Shown here: positions 32,296 through 41,813 of the stretch, piece after piece
Position numbering within the stretch: position 1 is the first letter of the stretch
How the letters are laid out: every line of letters begins with the position of its first letter
Position numbers and translations under genes: made by a program
Notes under the pieces: model-generated
The model's database searches: none
Told to the model about the DNA's origin: nothing
What the model saw: only the letters and a program-made list of their open reading frames with translations
DNA from: CAZUGO01 sp964619935
Lineage (GTDB): Bacteria > Planctomycetota > Phycisphaerae > UBA1845 > CAIVHJ01
Direction: 5' to 3'
Assembly: GCA_964619935.1 (NCBI GenBank)
Contig: CAZUGO010000100.1
Location: forward strand, 1-64,000
DNA: 64,000 nt

Positions 32296-33237
32296 ATGGC
32301 ACATCATCTCGTGACCGGCGGGGCCGGGTTCATCGGATCGCACCTGGTGCGGCGGCTGCTGGCCGACGGCCACGACGTCCGGGTGTTGGACAACCTCAGC
32401 ACCGGCCGCAAGCACGTCCTTTCGGACATCATCAACGCGATCGAGTTCCTGGAGGGCGACATCCGCGAACCGGCCGACTGCCAGGCTGCCTGCCGCGGCA
32501 TCGACACGGTCTTTCATCAAGCCGCATTGCCGTCGGTTCCGCGGTCGGTCGAAGACCCGCTGACCTACCATCAGACCAACGTCGACGGCACGTTCCAACT
32601 GTTTCTGGCCGCCCGCGACGCCGGTTGCCGCCGGGTGGTCTATGCGGCCAGCAGCAGCGCGTACGGCGATCAGCCGCAGTTGCCCAAGCACGAGTCCATG
32701 ACCCCCGATCCGCTGAGCCCCTACGCCTTGCACAAGCTGATCGGCGAGTATTACGCCAAGGTGTTTCACGTCAGCTACGGGCTGGAGTCTTTTGCGCTGC
32801 GCTACTTCAATGTCTTCGGGCCCTACCAGGATCCACACAGCCAGTACGCCGCGGTGATCCCGGCGCTGGTCACGGCGATGGCCGCCGGCAGGGCTCCGGT
32901 GATCTTCGGCGACGGTGAGCAGACCCGTGACCTGACGCACATCGACAACGTGGTCCAGGCCAACCTCAAGGCCGCGACCGCCGCCGGGGCCACCGGACAG
33001 GTGTTGAACATCGCCTGTGGCGAGCGGATCAGCATCAACCAGTTGGTGGCGGTCATCAACCGCCTGATGGGGACGGACATGGCGCCGCGTCATGAAGCGG
33101 CGCGCGCCGGTGATGTCCGACATTCCTGGGCGGACATCAGCCGGGCCCGCGAAATCATTGGTTTTGAACCGACGGTGATGTTCGAGGATGGACTGGCCCG
33201 GACCATCGAGTGGTACCGTGCCAATCCGGTGGCCTGA
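32296..33237 (+). CDS. NAD-dependent sugar-nucleotide epimerase/dehydratase
   Basis: 313 residues, an extended short-chain dehydrogenase. The NAD motif GGAGFIG is at residues 8-14, the serine triplet is at 119-121 (SSSAYG) and the catalytic pair is Y143/K147 (YALHK). The motifs RYFNVFGPYQDP, GDGEQTRDLTHIDN and the C-terminal FEDGLARTIEWY are typical of UDP-GlcNAc or UDP-glucose 4-epimerases of the WbpP kind, but substrate cannot be read from sequence. It probably supplies sugars for surface polysaccharide. The next enzyme starts 35 bp downstream. Confidence 0.88.
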   Translation: MAHHLVTGGAGFIGSHLVRRLLADGHDVRVLDNLSTGRKHVLSDIINAIEFLEGDIREPADCQAACRGIDTVFHQAALPSVPRSVEDPLTYHQTNVDGTFQLFLAARDAGCRRVVYAASSSAYGDQPQLPKHESMTPDPLSPYALHKLIGEYYAKVFHVSYGLESFALRYFNVFGPYQDPHSQYAAVIPALVTAMAAGRAPVIFGDGEQTRDLTHIDNVVQANLKAATAAGATGQVLNIACGERISINQLVAVINRLMGTDMAPRHEAARAGDVRHSWADISRAREIIGFEPTVMFEDGLARTIEWYRANPVA

Positions 33238-33272
33238 AGCCCAGCCACCCCCAACGGAGAGGGGACCCGGTC

Positions 33273-34220
33273 ATGCGCTGCGTGGTTGCCGGAGCGGCCG
33301 GCTTTATTGGATCCCACTTGTGTGAGCGGTTGCTGGCCGACGGCCACCAGGTGGTCGGTCTGGACAACGGCGTCACCGGTCAGGCCCGCAACCTGGAGCC
33401 GCTGCGGTCCCATCCCGAGTTCACCTTCGTGGAGCAGGACATCTGTCAAGGCTGGCCGGTAACCGGCGCGGTGGACACGGTGTACAACTTCGCCTGCCCG
33501 GCGTCACCGATCGATTTCGAGCCGCTGTCGCTGGAAATTCTGGCGGTCTGCAGCGACGGCGTTCGGCAGGGTCTGGAACTGGCCGGGCGCGGCGGCGCGG
33601 TCTTCGTCCAGGCGTCGACCAGTGAGTGCTACGGGGACCCGCTGGAACACCCCCAGGTGGAGACCTACTGGGGTCACGTCAACCCCATTGGCAAGCGGTC
33701 GCCGTACGACGAGGGCAAGCGTTACGCCGAGGCCTTGATCACCGCCTTCCATCGCCGCCACGGCTTGCCGGTTCGCATCGGCCGGATCTTCAATACCTAT
33801 GGACCGCGGATGCGGCTGGGCGACGGGCGGGTGCTGCCCAACTTCGTGCAGCAGGCTCTGGAGGGTCAGCCGCTGACCCTCTACGGCGACGGCCGCCAGA
33901 CCCGCAGTTTTTGCTACGTGGCCGACCTGGTCGACGGCTTTGTGCGCTTGGCGGCCAGCGCCGTGGTCACGCCGGTGAACCTCGGCAATCCCGCCGAAAT
34001 CACCATTGCCGAACTGGCCCGTGAGGTCATCGAGTTGACCGGCAGCCGCAGCCCGCTGATCGATCGTCCGCTGCCGCAGGACGATCCTCGCCGCCGCCGC
34101 CCGGATATCACCAAGGCCCAGCAGCTGCTGAATTGGCAACCCACCACCGAGCGCCGCCGCGGTCTGATTCAGACCATCGAGGATTTCAGGACCCAGCTAT
34201 CGGGCGAAGGTCCGTCCTAA
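33273..34220 (+). CDS. UDP-glucuronate decarboxylase-like enzyme
   Basis: 315 residues from the ATG at 33273, with GAGAGGGG upstream. It has an NAD motif AGAAGFIG (residues 6-13). The stretch STSECYGDPLEHPQ followed by YWGHVNPIGKRSPYDEGKR, with Y145 and K149, is the signature of UDP-xylose synthases, which convert UDP-glucuronate to UDP-xylose. Further support comes from RIFNTYGPRM and GDGRQTRSFCYVADLVDG. UXS enzymes usually have ACPASP at the position seen here (FACPASPI). Together with the upstream epimerase it forms a sugar-nucleotide pair. Confidence 0.88.
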   Translation: MRCVVAGAAGFIGSHLCERLLADGHQVVGLDNGVTGQARNLEPLRSHPEFTFVEQDICQGWPVTGAVDTVYNFACPASPIDFEPLSLEILAVCSDGVRQGLELAGRGGAVFVQASTSECYGDPLEHPQVETYWGHVNPIGKRSPYDEGKRYAEALITAFHRRHGLPVRIGRIFNTYGPRMRLGDGRVLPNFVQQALEGQPLTLYGDGRQTRSFCYVADLVDGFVRLAASAVVTPVNLGNPAEITIAELAREVIELTGSRSPLIDRPLPQDDPRRRRPDITKAQQLLNWQPTTERRRGLIQTIEDFRTQLSGEGPS

Positions 34221-34488
34221 TCGGGGGCGTTCCGGCGCGCGATGAACGTCGCTCGCCCGCCGCGGATCGCGGGCCCACTCCGCCATTCCCGTAAATGACC
34301 GGCCGCGTAAACCCAAGGCGCCGACCTCGGCGCGTGGACCGGGCACCGCCGTCGGCTGCGGTTCCGATTGCGGTTCCGCGGCCGGTGGGCGGGCGGGTCG
34401 GGGCGATTGCCAAGTTAAGCTAAGCCGTTGGGGGATCGATACAAAAATGAAAACGGCGCGAAATGTGTGTCCTCAAAGGATGATCGGT
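34221..34488. other. Spacer before the signalling/pilus operon
   Basis: 268 bp with no supported gene. It should hold the promoter of the histidine kinase gene, but I see no good -35/-10 pair. Confidence 0.25.
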
Positions 34489-36348
34489 ATGGCTGCGTCT
34501 ACGCCCGAAGCAAAGAATACCGGATTGTGGGAGCGCGCTCAGCTCAGCCTGATGCTTGGCGTGGTCGCGGTGCACCTGGTGGGCATCAGCGGCGTGATCT
34601 ATGTATCCGCCAAGGGGCATGAGCGGCGGATGCAGGGCCTGGGCGTGGACAAGGTGCGTGATTCGATCGAGGCCTTGGCCGTATCGGTCGGTCTGGCCTT
34701 CGAGAATCGGGGCCGCCTTGCCGAAGTGCTCCAGTCATTCAACCACAGCGGGGCCTGGGACGGCGTGCGGGTGATCAATTCGGATGGTCAGATCTGGGCC
34801 TCGCTGTCCGAGCATGAGTTGGACACGCGCCACCGTCACGCCGGGGTTCTGACCAGCCAGTGGCCCGCCGGTTGCGAAGTGTCCTGGGAAGACCGCGACA
34901 ACGAACTCCTGGAGCGCGTGGTTTTTCGCGCCCCGGTCCCCGGGAATGAACGTCGGGCGCTGCTGGAAGGGGTCGCCCGGACCAGCCGCTTGATTCCGGC
35001 GGGTTCGTCGATCGGCCTGGGTGTGCTGGCCGTCAGCACGCTGTTCAGTGCCGCAATGGTGCTGATGTGCCTGCTGGCCCGCCGCCACTTTCGAACCTTG
35101 ACCCGGATCGGCTCCCACCTGGTTCGGCACAAGCACCACCTGCGCCAGGAAATCTCGTCGTTGCGGCTGGCCGCCGAAGGCGGCGCCGTGGCCAAGTCCT
35201 GGAACCAACTGATTCGGATGTTCGAAGACATGCGTGACGCCCTGGGCCAGGCCCACGCGGACCACGAGCTGAGCAACGCCCTGGAGCGCGGGGCCTCGCT
35301 GGCCTTCATTCGGGCGGCTGACCAGTTGCCGGAGGGTCTCGTGCACATCGTGAACCGCAACCGCATCAGCTACATCAACCCGATGGCCTGCCGGCTGCTG
35401 GGCGTGGTGCACGCCGACGCCGGCGGCGGTCGCCTGATCCTCGACCGCATCCAGGCCTCGGGCTTCGGCAAGAAGGCCCTGGAGGCCATTCAGGCCGCCT
35501 GCAACGGCGACCGCAGTGCCCTGACCAACACGCTGGAAGGCGATGACGGCAGCACCTACCGGCTGCGGATCATGCCGGTGGGCGGCGCCAGACCGTGCAA
35601 CGAGGCGGTGGTCCGCATCCGGGACATCAGCCAGCAGGCCATCGCCGAGAAGGCCCGCGAGGCCTTCGTCGGGCAGGTGGCCCACGAGTTGCGCACGCCG
35701 CTGACCAACATCAGGGCCTACGCCGAGACCTACGCGGAGTTCGACGACCCCGAAGTTCAAGCGGAATGCTTCAACGTCATCACCAAGGAGACCCGCCGGC
35801 TGTCGCGGCTGGTCGAGGAGATGCTCAGCCGGGCCCAACTCGATCTCGGCGAGATGAACATCCGCTGCGACGACGTCGACCTCATGACCCTGTTACAGGA
35901 AGCGGTGCGCGATTTGCGGGCCACCGCCGAGAACAAGGACTTGACGCTGGAGGCCCGCTTGCCATCCAAGCTGCCGCCGCTGCAGGCCGATCGCGACAAG
36001 ATCGCCGTGGTGATCAACAACCTGCTGGGCAATGCAGTCAAGTACACCGAGCGCGGCTCGGTCACGGTCCAGGTCGAGGTTGCCGGCGAGCGCGTGCGAA
36101 TCATGATCAGCGACACCGGCATCGGCATTCCGGAGTCGGAGTTGCCGCGGATCTTCGAGCGGGGCCACCGGGTGAACAGCCCGGCGGTGCTGCGCCAGCA
36201 GGGCACCGGCATCGGCCTGACCACCGCCCAGGAAATCGTACACGCCCATGGCGGAACCCTCGAGGTGCAGAGCCGGGAGGGCAGCGGTACGACCTTCACG
36301 GTGGACATTCCCCTGTTGCTCAAGGGCCGCATGGTGGAGCAGCGCTGA
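34489..36348 (+). CDS. Membrane-bound PAS sensor histidine kinase
   Basis: 619 residues from the ATG at 34489, chosen because AAGGA lies 9 nt upstream; ATGs at 34447 and 34480 are in frame. Numbering below is from 34447. Transmembrane helices are at about 33-54 and 188-211 with a 130-residue periplasmic domain between. A PAS-like domain follows (about 293-395), then the H-box VAHELRTPLTN with H413, N-box NNLLGNAVKY (524-533), DTGIGIP (556-562) and GTGIGLTTA. It autophosphorylates on His and would pass the phosphate to the receiver gene that overlaps its stop. The context suggests control of the pilus/secretion set downstream. Confidence 0.92.
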   Translation: MAASTPEAKNTGLWERAQLSLMLGVVAVHLVGISGVIYVSAKGHERRMQGLGVDKVRDSIEALAVSVGLAFENRGRLAEVLQSFNHSGAWDGVRVINSDGQIWASLSEHELDTRHRHAGVLTSQWPAGCEVSWEDRDNELLERVVFRAPVPGNERRALLEGVARTSRLIPAGSSIGLGVLAVSTLFSAAMVLMCLLARRHFRTLTRIGSHLVRHKHHLRQEISSLRLAAEGGAVAKSWNQLIRMFEDMRDALGQAHADHELSNALERGASLAFIRAADQLPEGLVHIVNRNRISYINPMACRLLGVVHADAGGGRLILDRIQASGFGKKALEAIQAACNGDRSALTNTLEGDDGSTYRLRIMPVGGARPCNEAVVRIRDISQQAIAEKAREAFVGQVAHELRTPLTNIRAYAETYAEFDDPEVQAECFNVITKETRRLSRLVEEMLSRAQLDLGEMNIRCDDVDLMTLLQEAVRDLRATAENKDLTLEARLPSKLPPLQADRDKIAVVINNLLGNAVKYTERGSVTVQVEVAGERVRIMISDTGIGIPESELPRIFERGHRVNSPAVLRQQGTGIGLTTAQEIVHAHGGTLEVQSREGSGTTFTVDIPLLLKGRMVEQR

Positions 36349-36749
36349 TGGCGATCATCCTGGTCAGCGAGGACGACCCCCGCATCCGGCGGGTCTGCGG
36401 CATCTGGCTGGCGCACCGGGGTCACGAGGTCCTGGAGGCCGAGAACGGTCGTGCGGCCATGGACCTGCTGGCGGACCGGAAGGTCGATCTGCTGGTTTCC
36501 GACATGCAGATGCCCGAGGTCCACGGTCTGGAACTGGTGACCTGGTGGCGCCGCAAACGGCAAGGCCGTTGCCCGGTGATCCTGCTGACCGCCGCCGGCC
36601 ACACCGATGAAGTCCGGGCCCAGGTCCAGGATCTCGAGGTCACGGTGATGGGCAAGCCGTTCTCGCCGGTGCAGTTGGTGGACACCGTCGAGTGCCTGCT
36701 GCAGGCTCATGCCGCGGCCGTCGCCGACACGGACGAGGTCGGGTCATGA
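36348..36749 (+). CDS. Single-domain response regulator
   Basis: 133 residues, a receiver domain with no output domain. The acid pocket is E8/D9/D10, the phosphoacceptor is D52 (VSDMQMP), with T81 and K103. The ATG overlaps the kinase stop (TGATG), and its own stop overlaps the STAS gene. A CheY-like role by protein-protein contact is likely, either with the STAS protein or the secretion ATPase (inference). Confidence 0.9.
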   Translation: MAIILVSEDDPRIRRVCGIWLAHRGHEVLEAENGRAAMDLLADRKVDLLVSDMQMPEVHGLELVTWWRRKRQGRCPVILLTAAGHTDEVRAQVQDLEVTVMGKPFSPVQLVDTVECLLQAHAAAVADTDEVGS

Positions 36750-37081
36750 AGGTGGAACAGAAACAAGTCGGGACGGTCGACATCGTCAAGCCCGCGGGTC
36801 CGCTGACCGAGGAGGACTCGGCGAACATGGTCGAGGCCTTGTACAGCCGTCTGGCAAGCGCCAACCCGCGGCTGGTGATGGACCTCAGTGCCGTGCCGTA
36901 CCTGGACAGCCACGGGTTGGAGGTGCTCCTGGATGTCGCTCGCGAACTGCGCCAGCGGGGGCTGTCCTGCAAGCTGGCGATGGTCACCGGCACCTGCCGC
37001 GAGATATTGGACCTCACCGAGATGCTGGGCGAGTTCGAGGTGTTTGACGAAATCGAAGATGCGGTGCGGAGCTTTGTGTAG
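36746..37081 (+). CDS. STAS-domain anti-sigma-factor antagonist
   Basis: 111 residues from the ATG at 36746, overlapping the receiver stop as ATGA. The STAS fold is clear: LVMDLSAVPYLDSHGLEVLL with S55 as the probable regulatory phosphorylation site, as in SpoIIAA. No cognate serine kinase is encoded nearby. Its stop is 4 bp before the ATPase gene, so kinase, receiver, STAS and pilus ATPase appear to be one transcript. Confidence 0.88.
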   Translation: MKVEQKQVGTVDIVKPAGPLTEEDSANMVEALYSRLASANPRLVMDLSAVPYLDSHGLEVLLDVARELRQRGLSCKLAMVTGTCREILDLTEMLGEFEVFDEIEDAVRSFV

Positions 37082-37084
37082 CGC

Positions 37085-38857
37085 ATGATCGGACAGACCA
37101 AGCGATTGGGAGAGCATCTGGTCTCGGAGGGCGCCATTACGCCCGAACAGCTGGAGAAGGCGCTGGCCCAGCAGGGCAGCAGCGGCGATCGCCTGGGCCA
37201 CACCCTGGTGGAGATGGGCGTGTTGTCGCCGTCGGTGCTGGTCAATGCGTTGGCCAACCGCCTGGGGCTGAAGGGCTGCGTGCTGCGCCACGGGCTGATC
37301 GATCCCAAGATTGCCAAGCTGCTCGACAAGGAGGACGCCGAACGGCTGCGGGCCCTGCCGATGTTCGCGGTCGGCGGGGTGCTGACGGTGGCCATGGCCG
37401 AACCGCAATCGCTGCCGTCGATCGACCGCCTGCAGCACCTGACCAAGATGCACATCCGCCCGGTGCTGGCCCTGGAGGCCAACATCGGCGAATTTCAGGC
37501 CAAGTACCTGGCCGACGAGGTGCAGGTCGACGCCTTTCTGGCATCCATCGAAGAGAGCGACGTGCGGGTGTCGGAATGCGAGGCGGTCGACGAGGGGCCC
37601 ACTGCCGACTTGTCGCGGATGGTCGACGGCAGTCCGATCGTTAATCTGGTCAGCCTGGTGATCCTGACCGCCATGCGCGACGGGGCCAGCGACATTCACA
37701 TCGAACCCAGCCGCCAGCACACCCGCATCCGCTACCGGCTGGACGGCAAGCTGCGGCTGTTGATGTCGCCGCCGGCCAGCATGCATGCGGCGATCGTGTC
37801 ACGGATCAAGGTCATCGGCAAGATGGACATCTCCGAAAAGCGTCTGCCGCAAGAGGGTCGGGTGCACATTCTGGCCGACGGTCGTGAGATCGATCTGCGG
37901 GTCTCGACCATGCCCACCATCCTGGGCGAGAAGGTGGTCATCCGGGTGTTGGACAAGGCCAACCTGTCGTTCGAGTTGGAGGCCCTGGGCTTGACGGGTG
38001 TGGCGCTGGAGCGTTTCCGAGAGATGCTTCGCCGCCCGCACGGTCTGGTGCTGGTGTCGGGCCCGACGGGGTCGGGCAAGACCACCACGCTGTATTCAGC
38101 GCTGGATCTGCTGCGCAATGACGACACCAACATCGTGACCGTCGAAGACCCGGTCGAGTACCAGTTGGAGGGCATCAATCAGATCCAGGTCAGCACGGCC
38201 GTGGGGCTGACGTTCGCCCGGGCCCTGCGCTCGATCCTGCGTCAGGATCCGGATGTCATCATGGTCGGCGAGATCCGCGACGAGGACACCGCCCGGGTGG
38301 CGGTGCAGGCGGCTTTGACCGGTCATCTGGTGCTGTCCACCATCCACACCAATGACACGCCCGGCGTGGTCACCCGTCTGTTGGACATGAACATCGAGCC
38401 GTACCTGCTGTCCTCGGCCCTGGTCGGGGCCCTGTCGCAGCGGCTGGCCCGCACGGTGTGCCCGCACTGCCGGACCTCGTATTACCCGACGGCCAATGCC
38501 TTGGTGCAGGCCGGCTGGCCGCCCACGGCCAACCAGTTGTTTCAGCGCGGCGAAGGCTGCCGCCGCTGTCACAACACCGGGTTCAAGGGCCGGCTGGGCA
38601 TCTACGAGGTCATGCCGGTCGATGCCGAACTGGAACGTCTGATTCATGTCGGCGCCGAAGAGCACCATATGCGGGCGTACCTGTCCAAGATCCACTTCGA
38701 CACCCTCCGCGAGGTCGGTTTGCGGCGGGTGCGCGAAGGCCTGACCAGCCTGGAGGAAGTGCTGCGGGTCACCGCCGCCGATCGCGAATCGGCCCCGCCC
38801 GAATGCGGTGCCGAGGCCCCGCCGGCGGACATCGCGGCCTGTGAGGTGCCCTCATGA
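37085..38857 (+). CDS. Type IV pilus/type II secretion assembly ATPase (first copy)
   Basis: 590 residues, GspE/PilB family. The N-terminal MshEN-like region (about 5-150) is followed by the ATPase core: Asp-box region (ASDIHIEPS), Walker A GPTGSGKTT (326-334), Walker B DVIMVGEIRD (390-399) and a His box (TGHLVLSTIHTND). A tetracysteine zinc site uses C459, C462, C492 and C495. It hexamerises at the cytoplasmic face and drives pilin assembly through the platform protein encoded next. The last four bases overlap that gene. A 25-residue acidic tail after residue 565 is unusual. Confidence 0.95.
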   Translation: MIGQTKRLGEHLVSEGAITPEQLEKALAQQGSSGDRLGHTLVEMGVLSPSVLVNALANRLGLKGCVLRHGLIDPKIAKLLDKEDAERLRALPMFAVGGVLTVAMAEPQSLPSIDRLQHLTKMHIRPVLALEANIGEFQAKYLADEVQVDAFLASIEESDVRVSECEAVDEGPTADLSRMVDGSPIVNLVSLVILTAMRDGASDIHIEPSRQHTRIRYRLDGKLRLLMSPPASMHAAIVSRIKVIGKMDISEKRLPQEGRVHILADGREIDLRVSTMPTILGEKVVIRVLDKANLSFELEALGLTGVALERFREMLRRPHGLVLVSGPTGSGKTTTLYSALDLLRNDDTNIVTVEDPVEYQLEGINQIQVSTAVGLTFARALRSILRQDPDVIMVGEIRDEDTARVAVQAALTGHLVLSTIHTNDTPGVVTRLLDMNIEPYLLSSALVGALSQRLARTVCPHCRTSYYPTANALVQAGWPPTANQLFQRGEGCRRCHNTGFKGRLGIYEVMPVDAELERLIHVGAEEHHMRAYLSKIHFDTLREVGLRRVREGLTSLEEVLRVTAADRESAPPECGAEAPPADIAACEVPS

Positions 38858-40074
38858 AGATTGCCTATCGAGCCATCGACGGCGGCGGCAGCGCCGTGGC
38901 CGACGTCATCGAGGCGCCGTCCATTGCCGAAGCCGCCGAGCAGCTGCGTCGCGACGGCCTGTTCGTGACCGAGGTTCAGGAAGCCGGTCGCAGCGCCAAG
39001 CCGTCGCGGGGTACCCGCCGCCAGGCCCGCCGCGGCGGCGCGGCCATGCGCCTGCGCGACCTGCTGCTGTTTACCCGCCAGATGGCGATGCTGCTCAAGG
39101 CCGGCAGTCCGGTGGTGCCGGCGCTCGACGCCATTGCCCGTCCGATGAAGGGCAGCGGCCGCGAGATTGTGGACACCGTCCGGCGGCGGATGGAGTCCGG
39201 CCGCGGGCTCAGCGAATCGCTCAAGGAATTTCCGGAGACCTTCTCGGACGTGTACATCGCCATTCTGGGCGCCGGCGAAGCCAGTGCCAACCTGCCGGAG
39301 ATGTTCAGCCGGCTGGCCGAACTGGTGGCGTATCGCCGCGACATGCGCAATCGCGTGCTGGCGGCCATGGCCTATCCCGCCCTGCTGATTCTCTTGAGTG
39401 TGGCCATCGTGGTGACCATGGTGGCCTTCGTGGTTCCGCGCTTCAAGGTGTTGTTCGAATCGCTGGACACCACCCTGCCCATGTCGACGCAGGTGATGTT
39501 CGGGATTGCCTTCTTGATCCGCGATCACTGGTTGTGGGCGCTGGGCGGCGGCGGCGTGGCGTTGGTGGCCGGGGGGTTGACGTATTATTCCGGGCCGGGG
39601 CGGCAGTGGCTGACCGATCTCAAGACCCGCCTGCCGCTGGCCGGCAAGATGTACATCCGGCTGCTGCAGGCCCAGATGTTCCGGGTGATGGGGTTGTTGC
39701 TGGAAAGCCGGGTCGGGATCATGGAGACCCTGCATCTGAGCAGCGGAATCTCCAGCAATCGCGACTATCGGACGTTGTGTCAGGCCATGCACGATGAATT
39801 GGAAGGCGGCGGCCGGCTGAGTGCGGCCATGGCCCGCTCGGCATTGATCTCGCCGACCATCGCCCAGGCGGTATCCACCGGCGAGGAAAGCGGTCGCATG
39901 GATCAGGCCATGTTGTTCGTGGCCGACGTCATGGATGAAGAGAACGCCCAGATGATCGGCACGGCGACCAAGATGATGGAGCCGTTGATTCTGATCATCA
40001 TGGGCATGGTGGTCGGCGGCATTGCCTTGTCGCTGTTCATTCCGCTGTTCGATCTGGCCGCCATGGCCGATTGA
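38854..40074 (+). CDS. Pilus/secretion inner-membrane platform protein (first copy)
   Basis: 406 residues, GspF/PilC family. The N-terminal extension (KIAYRAIDGGGSAVADVIEA) precedes two homologous T2SSF domains: FTRQMAMLLKAGSPVVPALDAI (about 70-195) and MFRVMGLLLESRVGIMETL (about 268-395). Three transmembrane helices are at about 170-195, 222-242 and 375-400. It transmits ATPase motion to the growing pseudopilus. It overlaps the ATPase gene by 4 bp. Confidence 0.95.
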   Translation: MKIAYRAIDGGGSAVADVIEAPSIAEAAEQLRRDGLFVTEVQEAGRSAKPSRGTRRQARRGGAAMRLRDLLLFTRQMAMLLKAGSPVVPALDAIARPMKGSGREIVDTVRRRMESGRGLSESLKEFPETFSDVYIAILGAGEASANLPEMFSRLAELVAYRRDMRNRVLAAMAYPALLILLSVAIVVTMVAFVVPRFKVLFESLDTTLPMSTQVMFGIAFLIRDHWLWALGGGGVALVAGGLTYYSGPGRQWLTDLKTRLPLAGKMYIRLLQAQMFRVMGLLLESRVGIMETLHLSSGISSNRDYRTLCQAMHDELEGGGRLSAAMARSALISPTIAQAVSTGEESGRMDQAMLFVADVMDEENAQMIGTATKMMEPLILIIMGMVVGGIALSLFIPLFDLAAMAD

Positions 40075-40096
40075 CGGCGCTGGGCGGAGTGTACCG

Positions 40097-41188
40097 ATGG
40101 TGTCGCGTTTTCGCTGGAGCCGGACGCCTGAGTTTCCCATCGGTCTGGACCTGGGGCGGGTCGGCTTGCGCCTGGTGCAATTGGGTGCGGATTCCGGCCG
40201 CCTGGTGATCTTGCATTCGGCCGTGTGGGCGCGTGAGGACCTGGAGCCCGAACAGATTGATCCTGAAATCGTGGCCGAGCGGCTGGCCCGCTTTGCCCAG
40301 CACGGCGGCTTTTTGGGCAGAGACGTCGTGATCAGCGTCGGCGCTCCGGACGTCGAACTGCATCCGCTGGACCTGCCCACGGCCAAGGATCGGACGGCCC
40401 GGGAACAACTGGACAAGGCCGCCGCCTGGGAGATCCAGCGGTTGACCACCTTGGATCATGCCAATTTGCAGACTGCGGTGTGGGAGTTGCCGGAGTCGCG
40501 GCGTTCCAAGGCCACCTACATGGGCGTGGCCGCCCCGAGCGATCGCGTCCGTGAGTTGTACGAGACCTGCATCCGGGCCAAGTTGCAGTGCGTGAAGATC
40601 GACGTCGCCGCCTGCGCCCTGGCCGCCCTGGTGTGGCGGCTGCGGCACCGGCCGCCCAATCAGGTGTGGGGTGTACTCGATCTCGGCGAGTGTCACAGCC
40701 GGCTGATCATCTGCATCGATGACTCGCCGGTGATGGTGCGGGCCTTTGACGTCGGAGGGCGGTCCTGGACTCAGGACATCGCCGACGGTCTCAAGTTGAG
40801 CCTGGACGCCGCCCAGCACAACAAGGAACGGTTTGGGCTGGGCTGCGGCGATGAACACGCCGGCGCCAACGATTGGGCGGCGTTGTTGCAGAACATCTTG
40901 GAGGCGGATCTCAAGCGACTCGCCCTGGAGACCGAGCGCTCCTACGAGTACGTGTTGCAGTGTTATGCCCCCCGGGTGCCCGGAGACCTCGTGCTGGTCG
41001 GCGGCGGCGCCCGGTTCAAGGGGTTGGATCGATACCTGGAGACCCAGCTTGGGGTCAAGGTGCTGCCGGTCGGCCAGTGTCCCGCCGACGAGGTCCGCGC
41101 GTGGTCCGCCGGGCTGGCCGACAGCGCCGGCCTGGAAACTTGTGCCTTGGCCTGCGCGTTGTCGATGCAGGGGAACCGCGATGCCTAG
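40097..41188 (+). CDS. pilM: PilM-like actin-fold assembly protein
   Basis: 363 residues from the ATG at 40097 with a GGAG site; the longer frame overlaps the platform gene. PilM is a cytoplasmic actin-like protein that binds the N-terminus of PilN. Nucleotide-fold motifs are IGLDLGRVGLRLVQL (phosphate 1), VLDLGECHSRLII (phosphate 2) and LVLVGGGARFKGL (adenosine). Its stop overlaps the next gene by 8 bp. The order M-N-O matches type IV pilus alignment subcomplexes. Confidence 0.9.
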   Translation: MVSRFRWSRTPEFPIGLDLGRVGLRLVQLGADSGRLVILHSAVWAREDLEPEQIDPEIVAERLARFAQHGGFLGRDVVISVGAPDVELHPLDLPTAKDRTAREQLDKAAAWEIQRLTTLDHANLQTAVWELPESRRSKATYMGVAAPSDRVRELYETCIRAKLQCVKIDVAACALAALVWRLRHRPPNQVWGVLDLGECHSRLIICIDDSPVMVRAFDVGGRSWTQDIADGLKLSLDAAQHNKERFGLGCGDEHAGANDWAALLQNILEADLKRLALETERSYEYVLQCYAPRVPGDLVLVGGGARFKGLDRYLETQLGVKVLPVGQCPADEVRAWSAGLADSAGLETCALACALSMQGNRDA

Positions 41189-41813
41189 CGTCAACCTGAT
41201 CCCGGTCGATCTGCGGGTGCGGCGGCAGAAACGGCGCTGCATCCAGCGCTGGACGATGGCGTCGCTGGTGGTCTGGTTGATTGCCGCCGTACCGATCATT
41301 CGGGAACTCAGCGCCCAGTTCCATCTCAGTGCCCAGCGCCAGGGCGTTGACGAGATCAACCACATGCTCGCAACGGCCCAGGTCCACAGTGACCGCAGCG
41401 TCAAGCGACTGGAGTTGTTGCGTGCGGAGATCGCCCGGGCCCAGCAGTTGCGGTACAAACGGAAGTGGTCGCTGATGTGGGCGGCGATCGAGTCGGTGAT
41501 GCCCAAGACGGTGTGGCTGACCTTGTGTCGCACCGATCCGGCCAAGCCGGCGGTCTCGAGCAGCTCGATGTCGCCGATCGCCTACAAGCAGGCCGAAGGG
41601 GCCGCCCAGGCCCAACACGAGGACCTGGTCGGAAAATCCGGGTCGCGGCGCTTGCTGCTGGAGGGTCAGGCCACCGGGTTGGAGGAGATTTACGTGCTGG
41701 TCGGAGCCCTCAACGGGCTGGGTATCTTCGAGGGCGCCAGTTTGCGGGCGGTGCGCGAGGACGCCGTCGAGGGCGTCAACGTCACCCGGTTTGAAGTGGA
41801 GTGTCACTGGTAA
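41181..41813 (+). CDS. pilN: PilN-like inner-membrane alignment protein
   Basis: 210 residues from the ATG at 41181. The cytoplasmic N-terminus PSVNLIPVDLR is the PilM-binding motif (consensus INLLP). One transmembrane helix is at about 28-45, followed by a coiled coil and a ferredoxin-like periplasmic domain. An unusual Ser/Gln-rich insertion (SSSSMSPIAYKQAEGAAQA) lies near residues 122-142. TAA is followed at once by the ATG of pilO. Confidence 0.85.
   Translation: MPSVNLIPVDLRVRRQKRRCIQRWTMASLVVWLIAAVPIIRELSAQFHLSAQRQGVDEINHMLATAQVHSDRSVKRLELLRAEIARAQQLRYKRKWSLMWAAIESVMPKTVWLTLCRTDPAKPAVSSSSMSPIAYKQAEGAAQAQHEDLVGKSGSRRLLLEGQATGLEEIYVLVGALNGLGIFEGASLRAVREDAVEGVNVTRFEVECHW

Noticed and set aside
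38644..40449. A 601-codon minus-strand open frame across the platform and PilM genes
   Set aside because: Antisense shadow of GspF and PilM; no domain and biased composition.
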